Positions 15,918 through 24,034 of a stretch of 64,000 bases of DNA are shown here, piece by piece (the first letter of the stretch is position 1; the number at the start of each line of letters is the position of its first letter). The translations under genes and the position numbers were made by a program. Under the pieces are notes generated by a model that was not told where the DNA came from, searched no databases, and saw only the letters and a program-made list of their open reading frames with translations. This DNA is from Flavobacterium sp. (GTDB lineage: Bacteria > Bacteroidota > Bacteroidia > Flavobacteriales > Flavobacteriaceae): the NCBI GenBank assembly GCA_030153045.1, contig JASLID010000095.1, positions 7,519-71,518 of the forward strand, given 5' to 3'.

Positions 15918-16367
15918 ATGAAAAGAATATTTTTAACATTCGCATTATTTATTTTGACAATCAGTTTTGGGCAAAATAACAAGAAGTATTTCGTGTCTAC
16001 AATGATAAACGTTACGGACGCAAAAGACTTCAAAGCAAACACTATTCCATCTATCGAAATTGGAATGAAGGGGAAACAAGCAGGTTTATCCGCAGTACTT
16101 AGTCGAGATAATCTGATAGGAAAAGAAGGAATGGCTCAGTATCAACTTGGAGGAAGATTGTTAATCCATCATTACTTACCTTTGTCCGATTTAAGAGCTA
16201 ATGGATTTATCGGAGTAGGAAATATGATTGGAGAAATGCAGTTTTTCGGAGAGTTTGGTCTGAACATCGAAAAACCTATTTATAAAAATTATAGTGTATT
16301 TTTGCAGATTTGCCACAAAAACTTCAACACTTATTTATCAACTGGAGTAACATTAAAACTAAATTAA
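15918..16367 (+). CDS. secreted or outer-membrane protein, 149 aa
   Basis: A signal peptide is clear: [19 protein letters not shown], with the Phe-Gly-Gln junction typical of Flavobacteriia exported proteins. The mature part has alternating strands with aromatic ends (STGVTLKLN at the terminus), suggesting a small beta-barrel or surface protein. A phage-encoded exported protein could alter the host envelope, for example in superinfection exclusion. This is inference from the signal peptide only. Confidence 0.6.
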   Translation: MKRIFLTFALFILTISFGQNNKKYFVSTMINVTDAKDFKANTIPSIEIGMKGKQAGLSAVLSRDNLIGKEGMAQYQLGGRLLIHHYLPLSDLRANGFIGVGNMIGEMQFFGEFGLNIEKPIYKNYSVFLQICHKNFNTYLSTGVTLKLN

Positions 16368-16370
16368 TCC

Positions 16371-16610
16371 ATGCCAAAAAATCCCAAAGAAGATAGAGAA
16401 TTAATCAGACTTAAAATAGTTTCCATCAAAACTCATTTCGGTTTTACCACAAAAAAAACGTGTGAACTATTAGGAGGTATGAACGCAAATGTATTTAAGC
16501 TAAACTGCAATATAAATGCGGAAAGAAATCATTTCAAAGAATCTGATTTATCTCTATTAAAATCAAACATTAAAAAATTAAATCAAGAGTATAAACTTTT
16601 AAAACACTAA
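16371..16610 (+). CDS. small helical protein, possible HTH, 79 aa
   Basis: A basic helical protein. The segment THFGFTTKKTCELLGGMNANVFK (in parts THFGFTTKKTCEL and LGGMNANVFK) looks like a helix-turn-helix and may bind DNA. It starts 3 bases after the secreted protein and ends 5 bases before the DUF3127 gene. Confidence 0.5.
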   Translation: MPKNPKEDRELIRLKIVSIKTHFGFTTKKTCELLGGMNANVFKLNCNINAERNHFKESDLSLLKSNIKKLNQEYKLLKH

Positions 16611-16615
16611 AACAA

Positions 16616-16888
16616 ATGGAAATCTCAGGAAAACTAATTAATGTAAAAGATATTCAGGAAGTTACTGAAACTTTTAAAAAACGAGAGTTCGTAATTCAGA
16701 CGGACGAGCAATATCCACAGGAGATACAATTGGAACTGCATCAAACCTACGTTGATATAATTGATCCTTATCAGATTGGAGATAATATTAAAATTTTATT
16801 CAACATGAGAGGTAAGAAGTACGAAAAAGACGGAGAGGACACAAAATGGTTTAATACGCTTCAAGCGTGGAAAATTGAAAGAGCTTAA
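16616..16888 (+). CDS. DUF3127 OB-fold protein, ssDNA-binding-like
   Basis: MEISGKLINV at the start, KKREFVIQTDEQYPQEIQLEL in the middle, and NTLQAWKIERA at the end match the DUF3127 pattern (M.ITGKI..V.....KREFVLET.EQYPQ.I.FE ... N.L.AWKI). This family is common in Bacteroidetes and their phages, and its fold resembles single-strand binding proteins. The position between recombination and replication genes fits a role on single-stranded DNA, which is inferred. Confidence 0.75.
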   Translation: MEISGKLINVKDIQEVTETFKKREFVIQTDEQYPQEIQLELHQTYVDIIDPYQIGDNIKILFNMRGKKYEKDGEDTKWFNTLQAWKIERA

Positions 16889-16890
16889 TT

Positions 16891-17946
16891 ATGATCAATT
16901 TATTTAACACACAAATTACCAATCTTAGTCTTCATAAGATTGGTAATAAATTCCGTGAAGAACCAATTTTCTTATCGGACAAGCCTTATAAACTATCTGA
17001 TGAAATCGCTCCACTTTTGAAAGAGTTCTTTTTGAAACCATTCAGAGAAAAAGAGGAAAACTTCTATCAATTTGCACATGATGTAGATTTAGAGTATAAT
17101 GAAATGTATAATTTAGTTTCTGAGATTTTCGCTAATCCCGATAAATCTCACGATGTTTCTAAAAAAATTACAGAACATTTGTACAATCAAAGTCTTCATC
17201 CACATATAAAATCTGGCGAAGTTTACGTTACTTATCTTCAAAATGTTTCAATTGATAATGTAGTTGTAGATTGCGTTGGAATTTTTAAGTCTGAGATTAA
17301 ATCAGATTTCATAGAATTAGACGAAAACGGCAATCACTTAGAAATGATTTTAAATCAGGGAATCTCCTTAGAAAAACTAGATAAAGGAGTTCTGATTTTT
17401 AATTATAAAAAGGAAGAAGGTTACAAGATTTTAACCCACGATTCTAATCGTTATGACGCTAGGTACTTCCTAGAACATTTCCTTCAAGTAGATGCTTTCG
17501 AGGACGAAGCTTATTTCACTAAGAAATATCTGAAATTCTGTCAAGGATTTGCAAAGGATATAGTTTTACCCGCAGAGGACAAAAAAGAAGAAGTTTTATT
17601 CCTAAACAAAGCAGTAAACCACTTTGCTAAAAACGATAATTTCGAGGAAACTGCTTTCCTAAATGAAGTAATCGAAAATCCAGACCTAATAGCCGAGTTC
17701 AAAAACTACAAAGTAGATACTGGAGCTAAATACTCTATTGAAGACGTAAGTAGTTTTGGAATATCTAATACCGCTGTTAAAGAAGTCCGTAGAAAGTTCA
17801 AAAACCTTATCCAACTCGATACTGGAATTACTATAAAAATGGACTTCACTAACTCAGAAAGTGCGGATAAATTCGTGGAACGTGGCTACGATGAAGATAA
17901 ACAGATGTATTATTATCTTTGTTACTACAATAAAGAAAATAAATAA
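16891..17946 (+). CDS. NdpA-like nucleoid-associated protein
   Basis: This 351-residue protein matches the NA37/NdpA nucleoid-associated family. It opens INLFNTQITNLSLHKIGNK, has SDKPYKLSDEIAPLLKEFF near residue 30, and ends its first domain with LHPHIKSGEVYVTYLQN, the usual order in Bacteroidetes homologues. Host versions bind nucleoid DNA. A phage copy next to the ssDNA-binding and replication genes could condense or protect phage DNA. That role is inferred. Confidence 0.75.
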   Translation: MINLFNTQITNLSLHKIGNKFREEPIFLSDKPYKLSDEIAPLLKEFFLKPFREKEENFYQFAHDVDLEYNEMYNLVSEIFANPDKSHDVSKKITEHLYNQSLHPHIKSGEVYVTYLQNVSIDNVVVDCVGIFKSEIKSDFIELDENGNHLEMILNQGISLEKLDKGVLIFNYKKEEGYKILTHDSNRYDARYFLEHFLQVDAFEDEAYFTKKYLKFCQGFAKDIVLPAEDKKEEVLFLNKAVNHFAKNDNFEETAFLNEVIENPDLIAEFKNYKVDTGAKYSIEDVSSFGISNTAVKEVRRKFKNLIQLDTGITIKMDFTNSESADKFVERGYDEDKQMYYYLCYYNKENK

Positions 17947-17949
17947 TAT

Positions 17950-17980
17950 TTTGTAAATCAGTTTTTATTATTTAACTTTG
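17950..17980 (+). promoter_or_regulatory. promoter for HNH leader B
   Basis: TTTG (17950-17953) is followed after 19 bases by TAACTTTG (17973-17980), matching the Bacteroidetes -33/-7 consensus with ideal spacing. Transcription would begin at leader B, so the HNH gene and replication genes below have their own promoter. Confidence 0.65.
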
Positions 17981-17985
17981 CACTT

Positions 17986-18092
17986 GTATTATCTGTGGTG
18001 GATTTGATACATTGGAAAATATTTTTATCTAAACCCATAAAGGGACGAGCCACCACCTCCGAACTTTATGGGTTTCTTAATTCAAAAAAACT
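17986..18092 (+). ncRNA. pseudoknot leader B (HNH-associated)
   Basis: Stem 1 pairs GTGGTGG (17995-18001) with CCACCAC (18050-18056). Stem 2 pairs AAACCCATAAAG (18031-18042) with CTTTATGGGTTT (18064-18075), twelve perfect pairs. The strands interleave, giving an H-type pseudoknot. Seven bases separate stem 2 5' from stem 1 3', and stem 2 ends 17 bases before the HNH start, exactly as in leader C. Confidence 0.75.
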
Positions 18093-18392
18093 ATGATTTG
18101 GAATCCTCAAAGATTAACATTATTAGAAATAACTGACAACTTAGATCCAAAAGAAAGTTTTAAATATTTTAGAAATTCATCAAGTGCTTTTATTAAAAAT
18201 AAAAAAGTTAGAAATTTTATTTTAAAGAGAGATAAAAATAAATGTGTAATATGTAATTCAACTGATTTTTTAGAAATAGACCATATAAAATCTGTTTTCA
18301 GTTGCTTTAATTCAGGAGAAATATTTTTTTGTAATTCTATTGATAATTTACAATGTTTATGCAAAAAATGTAATACATCAAAAAAACCTTAA
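18093..18392 (+). CDS. small HNH endonuclease, 99 aa
   Basis: The C-terminal half is a classic zinc-supported HNH nuclease: RDKNKCVICNSTDFLEIDHI (residues 50-69), then NLQCLCKKCN. The two C-x-x-C pairs and the IDH motif are complete. Unlike the other HNH genes here, it lacks NUMOD4 and AP2 modules. It shares the same type of leader and stops 1 base before the replication initiator start. Confidence 0.85.
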   Translation: MIWNPQRLTLLEITDNLDPKESFKYFRNSSSAFIKNKKVRNFILKRDKNKCVICNSTDFLEIDHIKSVFSCFNSGEIFFCNSIDNLQCLCKKCNTSKKP

Positions 18393-18393
18393 A

Positions 18394-19218
18394 ATGTCAA
18401 AAGAGCTTCCATATTTTAAATTTGAACCTAATCAATGGGAAAACGGAAACATACAAATGTTATCTCGTGAAGATAAAGGTTTATTTATAGATCTTTGCAG
18501 TATGTATTGGTCTAGGCTTGGCGATATGCCTTTAAAACTCGCTACACAAAAACTATGCGCTGGCAATGCGATCGCACTAAATTCGCTATGCGATGAAGAA
18601 ATTATTGAGATTTCAGAAGGAAATATTTTTATTAAGTTTTTATCCGAACAGTTAAATGAGTTTGAAGACACAAGAAAGCAAAACTCTAAAAATGCAAAAG
18701 AAGGGTGGGAAAAACGCCGTAAACAAAAGGAAGAAAGCGACCGCAATGCGACCGCATCAATACCGCAAAGCGAAACCCATGCCATAAAAGAAGATAAGAT
18801 AATAAGAAATGATACTAAAGTAAATAAGATAAAATTTGATTTTAAAAAAGCTCTTTTAGATTTAGTTCAAAATGAAATTTTAGTTAATGATTATCTTCTT
18901 CTTAGAAAAGATAAAAAAGCAAATTTATCTCAAACATTTTTTAACTTATTAAAATCAGAATGTGAAAACAATAATTATCCTATTTCAGAAGCATTAAAAA
19001 TTTGTATTGAAAGAAACTGGGCGGGATTTAAGTATTCTTGGGTAGAAAACATCGAAAAACAAAATAAAACTATATCAAATGGAAAAACAAACACATCAAC
19101 AGCAAAACCTCTCTACAGAAACTCATTGCAAACAGCTTTCAACAACAACCAACAAGCCGAAGCTAGCAGTTCTGAACGAGAATTATCCGAAGATACAGAA
19201 TTTGAAGTCATTGACTGA
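18394..19218 (+). CDS. replication initiator-like protein, winged-helix N-terminus
   Basis: I choose ATG 18394 over the longer frame because the family starts here (MSKELPYFKFEPNQWENG) and the longer start lies inside the HNH gene. The N-terminus (residues 1-110), with MLSREDKGLFIDLCSMYW, matches the Lin1244/DUF4373-type domain of phage replisome organisers. A polar linker (EGWEKRRKQKEE) and a C-terminal helical part with WAGFKYSWVEN follow. Such proteins bind the phage origin and recruit helicase. The end overlaps the next gene by 140 bases in another frame. Confidence 0.7.
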   Translation: MSKELPYFKFEPNQWENGNIQMLSREDKGLFIDLCSMYWSRLGDMPLKLATQKLCAGNAIALNSLCDEEIIEISEGNIFIKFLSEQLNEFEDTRKQNSKNAKEGWEKRRKQKEESDRNATASIPQSETHAIKEDKIIRNDTKVNKIKFDFKKALLDLVQNEILVNDYLLLRKDKKANLSQTFFNLLKSECENNNYPISEALKICIERNWAGFKYSWVENIEKQNKTISNGKTNTSTAKPLYRNSLQTAFNNNQQAEASSSERELSEDTEFEVID

Positions 19219-19921
19219 GGTAGATGAACTAATAAATTTTATATTGGATATTTTAGGAGTTAAATCTTTAGATGATGATTTGGACATTCATAATAAAAAA
19301 GTAAAGTTTATTTATGATTTCATTATTGCTAAGTTTGGATTTTTAACTGTTCCTGAAATAAAAGAAGCGTTTCAGATGTATGTAGCTAAAGATTTTGGGC
19401 ATAAAGAGATTTTCAGGATTTTAGATACAATTGTAGTTTCAGAAGTTTTAAATTTTTTCTTAGATTTCAGAGGAGAAGCATTAAGAACTTATGAAGCAAA
19501 AAGAAGAGCTTTACTTGCTATTAAAGAAAAACCAGTTATTTCAGAAGAAGAAAAAAGGAATATTGTTAAAAATGGCGTAGAAAGAGTTTTTAGCGAGTAC
19601 AAAGAGAATAAAAAGCTCGAAGATAGCTTGGAGTATGTTTTTGATTTTTTAGTTAATGAGAAGCTAATTAAATCAGATTTAAAGAAAGAACCAAATTTAA
19701 CTAATTACTTTGTTTCGAAGATTGAGATTGCTAAAAATCAATTAATTTCGGAGGAAAAAGAAAAGGTTAATATTTTAGAACCATCAAAATCGGTAGAAAC
19801 TTTCAAGAAAATTAGAGAAGGTATTTCTCCTGCAATTAATATCAGGGCAAAGAAATTAGTTCTGATCGATTTTTTTGATAGACAGATTAAACTCGGAAGA
19901 GAAAAAATATTTGAAGTATGA
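19079..19921 (+). CDS. replication-associated protein, 280 aa, unknown
   Basis: The frame starts inside the initiator gene. Its first 35 residues are Gln/Thr-rich and look like a linker, so the functional start could be later, near residue 40, although no Met is available there. From VDELINFILDILG on it is a well-behaved helical protein (GFLTVPEIKEAFQMYVAKDF near residue 90). Position between an initiator and a DnaA-like domain suggests a helicase loader or accessory replication factor. No Walker motif is visible. Confidence 0.6.
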   Translation: MEKQTHQQQNLSTETHCKQLSTTTNKPKLAVLNENYPKIQNLKSLTEVDELINFILDILGVKSLDDDLDIHNKKVKFIYDFIIAKFGFLTVPEIKEAFQMYVAKDFGHKEIFRILDTIVVSEVLNFFLDFRGEALRTYEAKRRALLAIKEKPVISEEEKRNIVKNGVERVFSEYKENKKLEDSLEYVFDFLVNEKLIKSDLKKEPNLTNYFVSKIEIAKNQLISEEKEKVNILEPSKSVETFKKIREGISPAINIRAKKLVLIDFFDRQIKLGREKIFEV

Positions 19922-20274
19922 AAAGTTCCAAAGAAAACATATTAGAAGCAGTTTGTCTGCATTTTAATTTCAGTCAAAATTTAGTTATTTCATTGAATAG
20001 GAGAGCAGATTTAGTTAAGGCTAGACAGTTTTATTTCTATTTGTGCCGAGAACTAACGAGAGAAACTCTACCATCAATGTCTAATTATATCGGGAGAAAC
20101 CACGCTACTGCTATTCATGCAATTAGACAATTAGAAGGTTTAATGTCAGTTTATCCGGATGTAAAAAGAGATATTAAAGCCGTGAAGAGATTATTAGTTG
20201 AAATTAATCCGTTAATAGTTTCTCACATAGACTTACTTCAATTAACTATTAACCATACTAAATCATTTGTGTAA
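19918..20274 (+). CDS. free-standing DnaA domain IV-like protein
   Basis: The 118 residues align with the C-terminal DNA-binding domain of DnaA, which reads DnaA boxes. RRADLVKARQFYFYLCREL corresponds to 'R.......ARQ...YL.REL'. RETLPSMSNYIGRNHATAIHA corresponds to the signature 'LP.IG..FGGRDHTTV.HA', shown here as LPSMSNYIGRNHATAIHA. The ATPase domain is absent. It overlaps the preceding gene by 4 bases (ATGA). It probably marks or competes for DnaA boxes at the phage origin. Confidence 0.8.
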   Translation: MKSSKENILEAVCLHFNFSQNLVISLNRRADLVKARQFYFYLCRELTRETLPSMSNYIGRNHATAIHAIRQLEGLMSVYPDVKRDIKAVKRLLVEINPLIVSHIDLLQLTINHTKSFV

Positions 20275-20468
20275 TGGAAAAGAACTATACCGGTGTCCAC
20301 TATGACCGAGACAGAAAGAAGTGGAAAGTAAGTTTAAGAGTGAAAGGAGTTTTGTACGTGGACACTTATACAGATACTGATGTTCAAGGAGCTAAACTGA
20401 GAGATTTAGCCATAATTAAGAATGATTTAAAGAGACCACTTCAAGTATTAAAACCAACTAAAAAGTAG
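20274..20468 (+). CDS. stand-alone AP2-like DNA-binding protein, 64 aa
   Basis: The sequence YTGVHYDRDRKKWKVSLRV followed by TYTDTDVQGAKLRDLAIIK is an AP2 domain (three strands and a helix). In this same phage it is otherwise found at the C-terminus of HNH endonucleases. No nuclease part remains. Overlap of one base with the DnaA-like gene (TAATG) suggests co-regulation. It may be a domesticated fragment used as a regulator. Confidence 0.7.
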   Translation: MEKNYTGVHYDRDRKKWKVSLRVKGVLYVDTYTDTDVQGAKLRDLAIIKNDLKRPLQVLKPTKK

Positions 20469-20471
20469 ATT

Positions 20472-20900
20472 ATGGAGTTTTATAGATGTATCAAAGAGTT
20501 CGGAGAAATACAACCAAATCAAGTTGTCATAAAAAGTCATTATCATTGGCAAAGACCAATAATTGTAGCTGATTCCGTTAATAAAACTATTTTTTTAGAT
20601 TATTATTCAAGAAACATTAATTTAAGGAATGAAGAGTTTTTCTTGCCGTTAACCATGAAGGAATTAAACAAAATAAAGCCTCATTTACGAAAAACCTTAT
20701 TGATAGACTATAATATTTCTTTCAATAAAGATTGTTTAGACAAACTACCAAAATATTGTTGTTATGAATGTGGAAAATCTACATTTGGAACAAATCCAAT
20801 AGTAATAAAAAACACAGTAGGAAAATGTAATTCTTGTGGAAAAGAAAAACAACACCTACATATTTCAGAAAAATTTAAAATAGACATTTTTAAAACTTAA
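20472..20900 (+). CDS. zinc-ribbon protein, 142 aa
   Basis: The C-terminal 45 residues contain CCYECG and CNSCG, two C-x-x-C pairs about 25 residues apart, forming a zinc ribbon. The N-terminal 90 residues are mixed alpha/beta without recognised motif. The function is unknown. Confidence 0.55.
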   Translation: MEFYRCIKEFGEIQPNQVVIKSHYHWQRPIIVADSVNKTIFLDYYSRNINLRNEEFFLPLTMKELNKIKPHLRKTLLIDYNISFNKDCLDKLPKYCCYECGKSTFGTNPIVIKNTVGKCNSCGKEKQHLHISEKFKIDIFKT

Positions 20901-20904
20901 TCCA

Positions 20905-21294
20905 ATGAAAAAACTGATAATCATACTTGTATTATTCACTACGTGTTTATACGGACAAAACTTTCAATCTTATAGTTATTCTTATGCAAGAGATGCACAG
21001 ATTGGTTGGGAAGAGCCTATTAAGGCTGAAACTGAAATTGTTATGGATTTGGAGCAGGATAAAATAGTTTTGTCCAATGCCAAAAACTCTATAGTTTTAT
21101 CCGAAATACATCTTAAAGAAAACTTCACAGACGAGAACGGATTCAAAGGAACAACTTACATTTGCAAAGACAAAAAAGGAGAGAAACTAAAATTTATTAT
21201 AATGCACCAAACATCAGTTAAAAACAAAAAAATGATTGTACTGAGTTATGAAAAATATTTAGTAGCTTTCGATTTATACATTCAAAAAAACTAA
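20905..21294 (+). CDS. exported protein, 129 aa
   Basis: A signal peptide MKKLIIILVLFTTCLYGQ ends in the Tyr-Gly-Gln junction typical of Flavobacteriia. The mature part is strand-rich and charged. It is the second exported protein in the rightward block and may act at the host envelope, which is inferred. Confidence 0.55.
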   Translation: MKKLIIILVLFTTCLYGQNFQSYSYSYARDAQIGWEEPIKAETEIVMDLEQDKIVLSNAKNSIVLSEIHLKENFTDENGFKGTTYICKDKKGEKLKFIIMHQTSVKNKKMIVLSYEKYLVAFDLYIQKN

Positions 21295-21298
21295 CAAC

Positions 21299-22120
21299 AT
21301 GAAAAATTTTAAGTACACAACAGACGGAAAAAAAGTAGTTGTAATTGGAGATTTAAACCAAACTGAAAAAATAGTTCAAGAAATATTCGTAACAGAATTA
21401 GGCGACGAAATTCCACAAGGAGAAAGATTTGTAGTAAAGAGTCTTTTAGACGAACCTGCTAAATCATGGCAAGAAAAAAAACTTGAAACTTTAGAAGCTA
21501 ATTACGAGAAAGAAAAAAAATATTGGGATGATTTAACAAGTTCAATTTCAAAAGAAAAACGAAATGCTTATGACGCTTTATCATCAAGAGTTAAATGGTT
21601 AAAATCGGTTGCTAAAGAACCAAGAAGCGAAGAGTTTAAAAGAGTAATAAATACTATTACAGATTTCTTCTCCGATGCTGAAAAGTGGATTGTTGTTAGA
21701 AAATATTCTACTTGGGAGTTAGTTCAGTTTAATGAAGATGGCGTAGATTCTGTTATTGATAGTTTTGACGGTTATCATGGTAGTCGTAGATTTGATTCTA
21801 TGAGATTATTATCTTTGTACGGAAGAACAGACGGCAGTTTAGAGTTTAGAATTAATTCATATTCAGATGGTAGTGGTAGCGACGAACCTGTTGTGTTTTT
21901 CAAATCAAAAGAAGAAGCTTTAATTTTCATGCAAAATGAATTTGATAAAATTAAAGAATATTCTGTGAGCTATTTAGAAACTGCAAAAAAATATAATCTA
22001 AATTTAGATAACGAAAAATTAGAAGCATTAAAAGAAAAACGGAAAGAAACAATAAATAAGTATATTGAAGAAACAAAAACAAAGTTAGAAGGACATATAA
22101 AAGAATTATCTGAATTATAA
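21299..22120 (+). CDS. hypothetical protein, 273 aa, coiled-coil tail
   Basis: The N-terminus (residues 1-60) is compact. Residues 65-120 are helical. A strand-rich middle has FDGYHGSRRFDSMRLLSLYG and Gly/Ser-rich SYSDGSGSDEP. The C-terminal 50 residues are a charged helix likely to form a coiled coil. I do not recognise the family. Confidence 0.55.
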   Translation: MKNFKYTTDGKKVVVIGDLNQTEKIVQEIFVTELGDEIPQGERFVVKSLLDEPAKSWQEKKLETLEANYEKEKKYWDDLTSSISKEKRNAYDALSSRVKWLKSVAKEPRSEEFKRVINTITDFFSDAEKWIVVRKYSTWELVQFNEDGVDSVIDSFDGYHGSRRFDSMRLLSLYGRTDGSLEFRINSYSDGSGSDEPVVFFKSKEEALIFMQNEFDKIKEYSVSYLETAKKYNLNLDNEKLEALKEKRKETINKYIEETKTKLEGHIKELSEL

Positions 22121-22124
22121 AAAA

Positions 22125-22331
22125 ATGATACTAAAATTTATCCAAAAACTATTCAGTTCCAAACCTAAAAAAACTGAACACAAAGAAAGAGTAACCGACC
22201 TGATGAATAAGCTATGTGTTTGTTCCCATCCGTGTAACGAGTTTTGCGCGGATTCCAAATTAGTTTTCACAACGGAAAAACTAAAATCAATAAAAGTAAA
22301 TAATCCAAAAATCCTTAGTCAAAATGCGTGA
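22125..22331 (+). CDS. cysteine-containing small protein, 68 aa
   Basis: A basic N-terminus precedes LCVCSHPCNEFCADSK (residues 31-46), four Cys and a His in a short span suited to metal binding. It overlaps the next gene by 8 bases. Confidence 0.5.
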   Translation: MILKFIQKLFSSKPKKTEHKERVTDLMNKLCVCSHPCNEFCADSKLVFTTEKLKSIKVNNPKILSQNA

Positions 22332-22524
22332 TAAAATAATGAACACAAAACTGTTTAAAGGTTTAGAACCATTCAAGCAGAAAATCTATTCAAATCCAAA
22401 AAACATCAAAGAAATCGAACACCTATACGGAATAGCGGAAAGAATTTCATTTGAGTATATGGTACAATCTCAAAATCCGAACAACACGGATAAACTAATA
22501 GTAAAAGAACTTCTGAATTTATAG
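22324..22524 (+). CDS. hypothetical protein, 66 aa
   Basis: A helical protein. Either ATG 22324, overlapping the gene before, or ATG 22339 (MNTKLFKGLE) could start it. The second avoids most of the overlap. No family is recognised. Confidence 0.45.
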   Translation: MRDKIMNTKLFKGLEPFKQKIYSNPKNIKEIEHLYGIAERISFEYMVQSQNPNNTDKLIVKELLNL

Positions 22525-22526
22525 TT

Positions 22527-22877
22527 ATGGAAGTAAAAGCAAACGAACTTAGAATTGGGAATTTAGTTTATAAGTGTTATCCAGATGGTAAAGAAACAAC
22601 AGAAGTTTGGAAAGTTTCTAAACAATTCATAAACAATTTTGGTGTTTCGGCAATCGAACCAATTACTCTAACAGAAGAATGGTTAGTTAAGTTAGGGTTT
22701 GATAAAATATCAGGATATGAATATAGAAAAGGAGAGTTTGTCGCTGAATATTCTATTTTAAATTATAATTTTTTATGGAATAATTTTGTAATAACAATTG
22801 ATTTAAACCACGTCCACCAACTACAAAATATATATTTTGCTTTAACAAACGAAGAATTAATCCTAAAAAACTCCTAA
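22527..22877 (+). CDS. phage protein 'MKANELRIGN' family, 116 aa
   Basis: The opening VKANELRIGNLVY and the later phrases EPITLTEEWLVKLGF and VHQLQNIYFALTNEEL match a very widespread family in Bacteroidetes phages and prophages. The family has no assigned activity. The characteristic 'HQLQNLYFALTGEEL' end is intact. Confidence 0.75.
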   Translation: MEVKANELRIGNLVYKCYPDGKETTEVWKVSKQFINNFGVSAIEPITLTEEWLVKLGFDKISGYEYRKGEFVAEYSILNYNFLWNNFVITIDLNHVHQLQNIYFALTNEELILKNS

Positions 22878-22879
22878 CG

Positions 22880-23026
22880 ATGGCAAACTACGACGACTGG
22901 AAAACTGAAAATCCACCCGAAGAAAAAGAAAACGAATGTGGATATTGCGGAGAAGAATGTGATGGAGAGTTTTGTGATGAAAACTGCAAACGTGGTTACA
23001 TTTCAGATATGCGCGAAGATGAATAA
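22880..23026 (+). CDS. 48-aa cysteine-rich protein next to the cassette array
   Basis: ATG 22880 opens a frame with ENECGYCGEECDGEFCDENC (five Cys in 17 residues), typical of a small zinc-binding protein found in phages. It stops 4 bases before the first attC-like site. It may therefore be the first cassette, or the last backbone gene. Confidence 0.6.
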   Translation: MANYDDWKTENPPEEKENECGYCGEECDGEFCDENCKRGYISDMREDE

Positions 23027-23030
23027 TTGC

Positions 23031-23166
23031 TGATAACGGTATTTTGCTAGTAGAAGTGGCGTGCTCAAAACACCCAATAATTATAGATAAATCACCAATG
23101 AACCCAATAAAACCAAGTCCTTACAAGTGTGCTCAATCTAGCCATTTTTACTAGCAAATGTTAGCA
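23031..23166 (+). repeat. attC-like site 1
   Basis: It opens with TGATAAC (23031-23037) 4 bases after a stop and closes with GTTAGCA (23160-23166). TTTTGCTAGTAGAAGTGGC (23042-23060) pairs with GCCATTTTTACTAGCAAA (23141-23158), interrupted by small mismatches. The loop is about 80 bases. It separates the 48-aa Cys-rich gene from the 135-aa gene. Confidence 0.7.
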
Positions 23167-23198
23167 GGCGTTGTGGGTTATTAAATAAAAAAGTTATT

Positions 23199-23606
23199 AT
23201 GAACGAATTATCAAAACAAGCACTAGATTTTGTGAAAAATAATTGTATGACGTGGTGCAATTTTGAAGGTTGTTCTACAAGGGAATGTGAGAAAAAAATA
23301 AAAAACAATATTATGAAAACAGGAGTACAATTAATTACAGAAGAAAGAGAAAAACAAATCTCAAAACACGGATTTACAGGAGAACACCATTTTAATCATC
23401 CTGAATGGTATGAAGATGAGCAGTTAATAAAAGCAGCAAAGCATTTAACTCAAAAACCTTTTATTTCCTCAAATTACACTCCTAAAAATTGGGATAAAGA
23501 ATGGTTTTATAATTTAACTAAAAGACCATATAAAGAAAGATTGGTTATTGCAGGAGCTTTAATAGGTGCTGAGATTGACAGAATTTCTTATGAAACCGAA
23601 AAGTAG
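23199..23606 (+). CDS. cassette gene: phage 'AGALIGAEIDR' protein, 135 aa
   Basis: From residue 40 on (MKTGVQLITEEREKQISKHG) it follows a family common in phages of many hosts, ending with W..EWFYNLTKRPYKERL and AGALIGAEIDRI. The first 39 residues, with three Cys, are extra and may be a separate leader. The Met at residue 40 is the likelier family start. The biochemical role is unknown. Some relatives are annotated as nucleotide-pool enzymes. It occupies one cassette between sites 1 and 2. Confidence 0.65.
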   Translation: MNELSKQALDFVKNNCMTWCNFEGCSTRECEKKIKNNIMKTGVQLITEEREKQISKHGFTGEHHFNHPEWYEDEQLIKAAKHLTQKPFISSNYTPKNWDKEWFYNLTKRPYKERLVIAGALIGAEIDRISYETEK

Positions 23607-23613
23607 CAATGCC

Positions 23614-23739
23614 TACTAACGTTCCCTTGATTGTGGAAGTTGCCGAACACAAAAGTTGAATTGAAAAACAAAAGTTGAAATTATGGAACAAAGTTTATTT
23701 GAAAACGAAAACGGCAATTTTGCCAAACCGATGTTAGCA
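23614..23739 (+). repeat. attC-like site 2
   Basis: It opens with TACTAAC (23614-23620), shortly after the stop at 23606, and closes with GTTAGCA (23733-23739). The best pairing is AAGTTGCCG with CGGCAATTT (one G-U pair); the outer arm is less regular than in sites 3-6. Confidence 0.6.
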
Positions 23740-24027
23740 GTAGTTGTAATTGGCAAAAAGTCATTCAAAAATGCTGATGAATTTAAAGATTACTGCGATG
23801 ATGCGATGCACGATTTTTTGGAGAATATTCAAGAATTAAACGGATATACTTATCCTGCTGATGGCGATAGTTTATTTGAATACGAAGAAGGAATTACGTT
23901 TTATTATACAAAAAAGGGAAGCGAGTTGGTTCATAGATGGATTAAAAGAATGGAAGCAATTTTTGATAAATATTTTCCTGATGATTATGGATTTCAACCG
24001 AAATGCTGTTACTGGAAGGTTTTCTAA
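23683..24027 (+). CDS. cassette gene: hypothetical protein, 114 aa
   Basis: The first 16 residues are encoded by the right arm of site 2. An alternative ATG at 23731 (MLAVVVIGKK) overlaps the closing GTTAGCA. The body has YCDDAMHDFLENIQELNG and KKGSELVHRWIKRMEAIFDK. It is a globular alpha/beta protein with a Cys-rich end (PKCCYWKVF). No family is recognised. Confidence 0.6.
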   Translation: MEQSLFENENGNFAKPMLAVVVIGKKSFKNADEFKDYCDDAMHDFLENIQELNGYTYPADGDSLFEYEEGITFYYTKKGSELVHRWIKRMEAIFDKYFPDDYGFQPKCCYWKVF

Positions 24028-24034
24028 CAATTAC

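Noticed and set aside
15233..18092. HEARO/OMEGA-type RNA with IscB nuclease
   Set aside because: The leaders lie upstream of HNH genes, but the proteins lack RuvC parts and the RNAs are about 100 bases with a simple pseudoknot, unlike omega RNAs.
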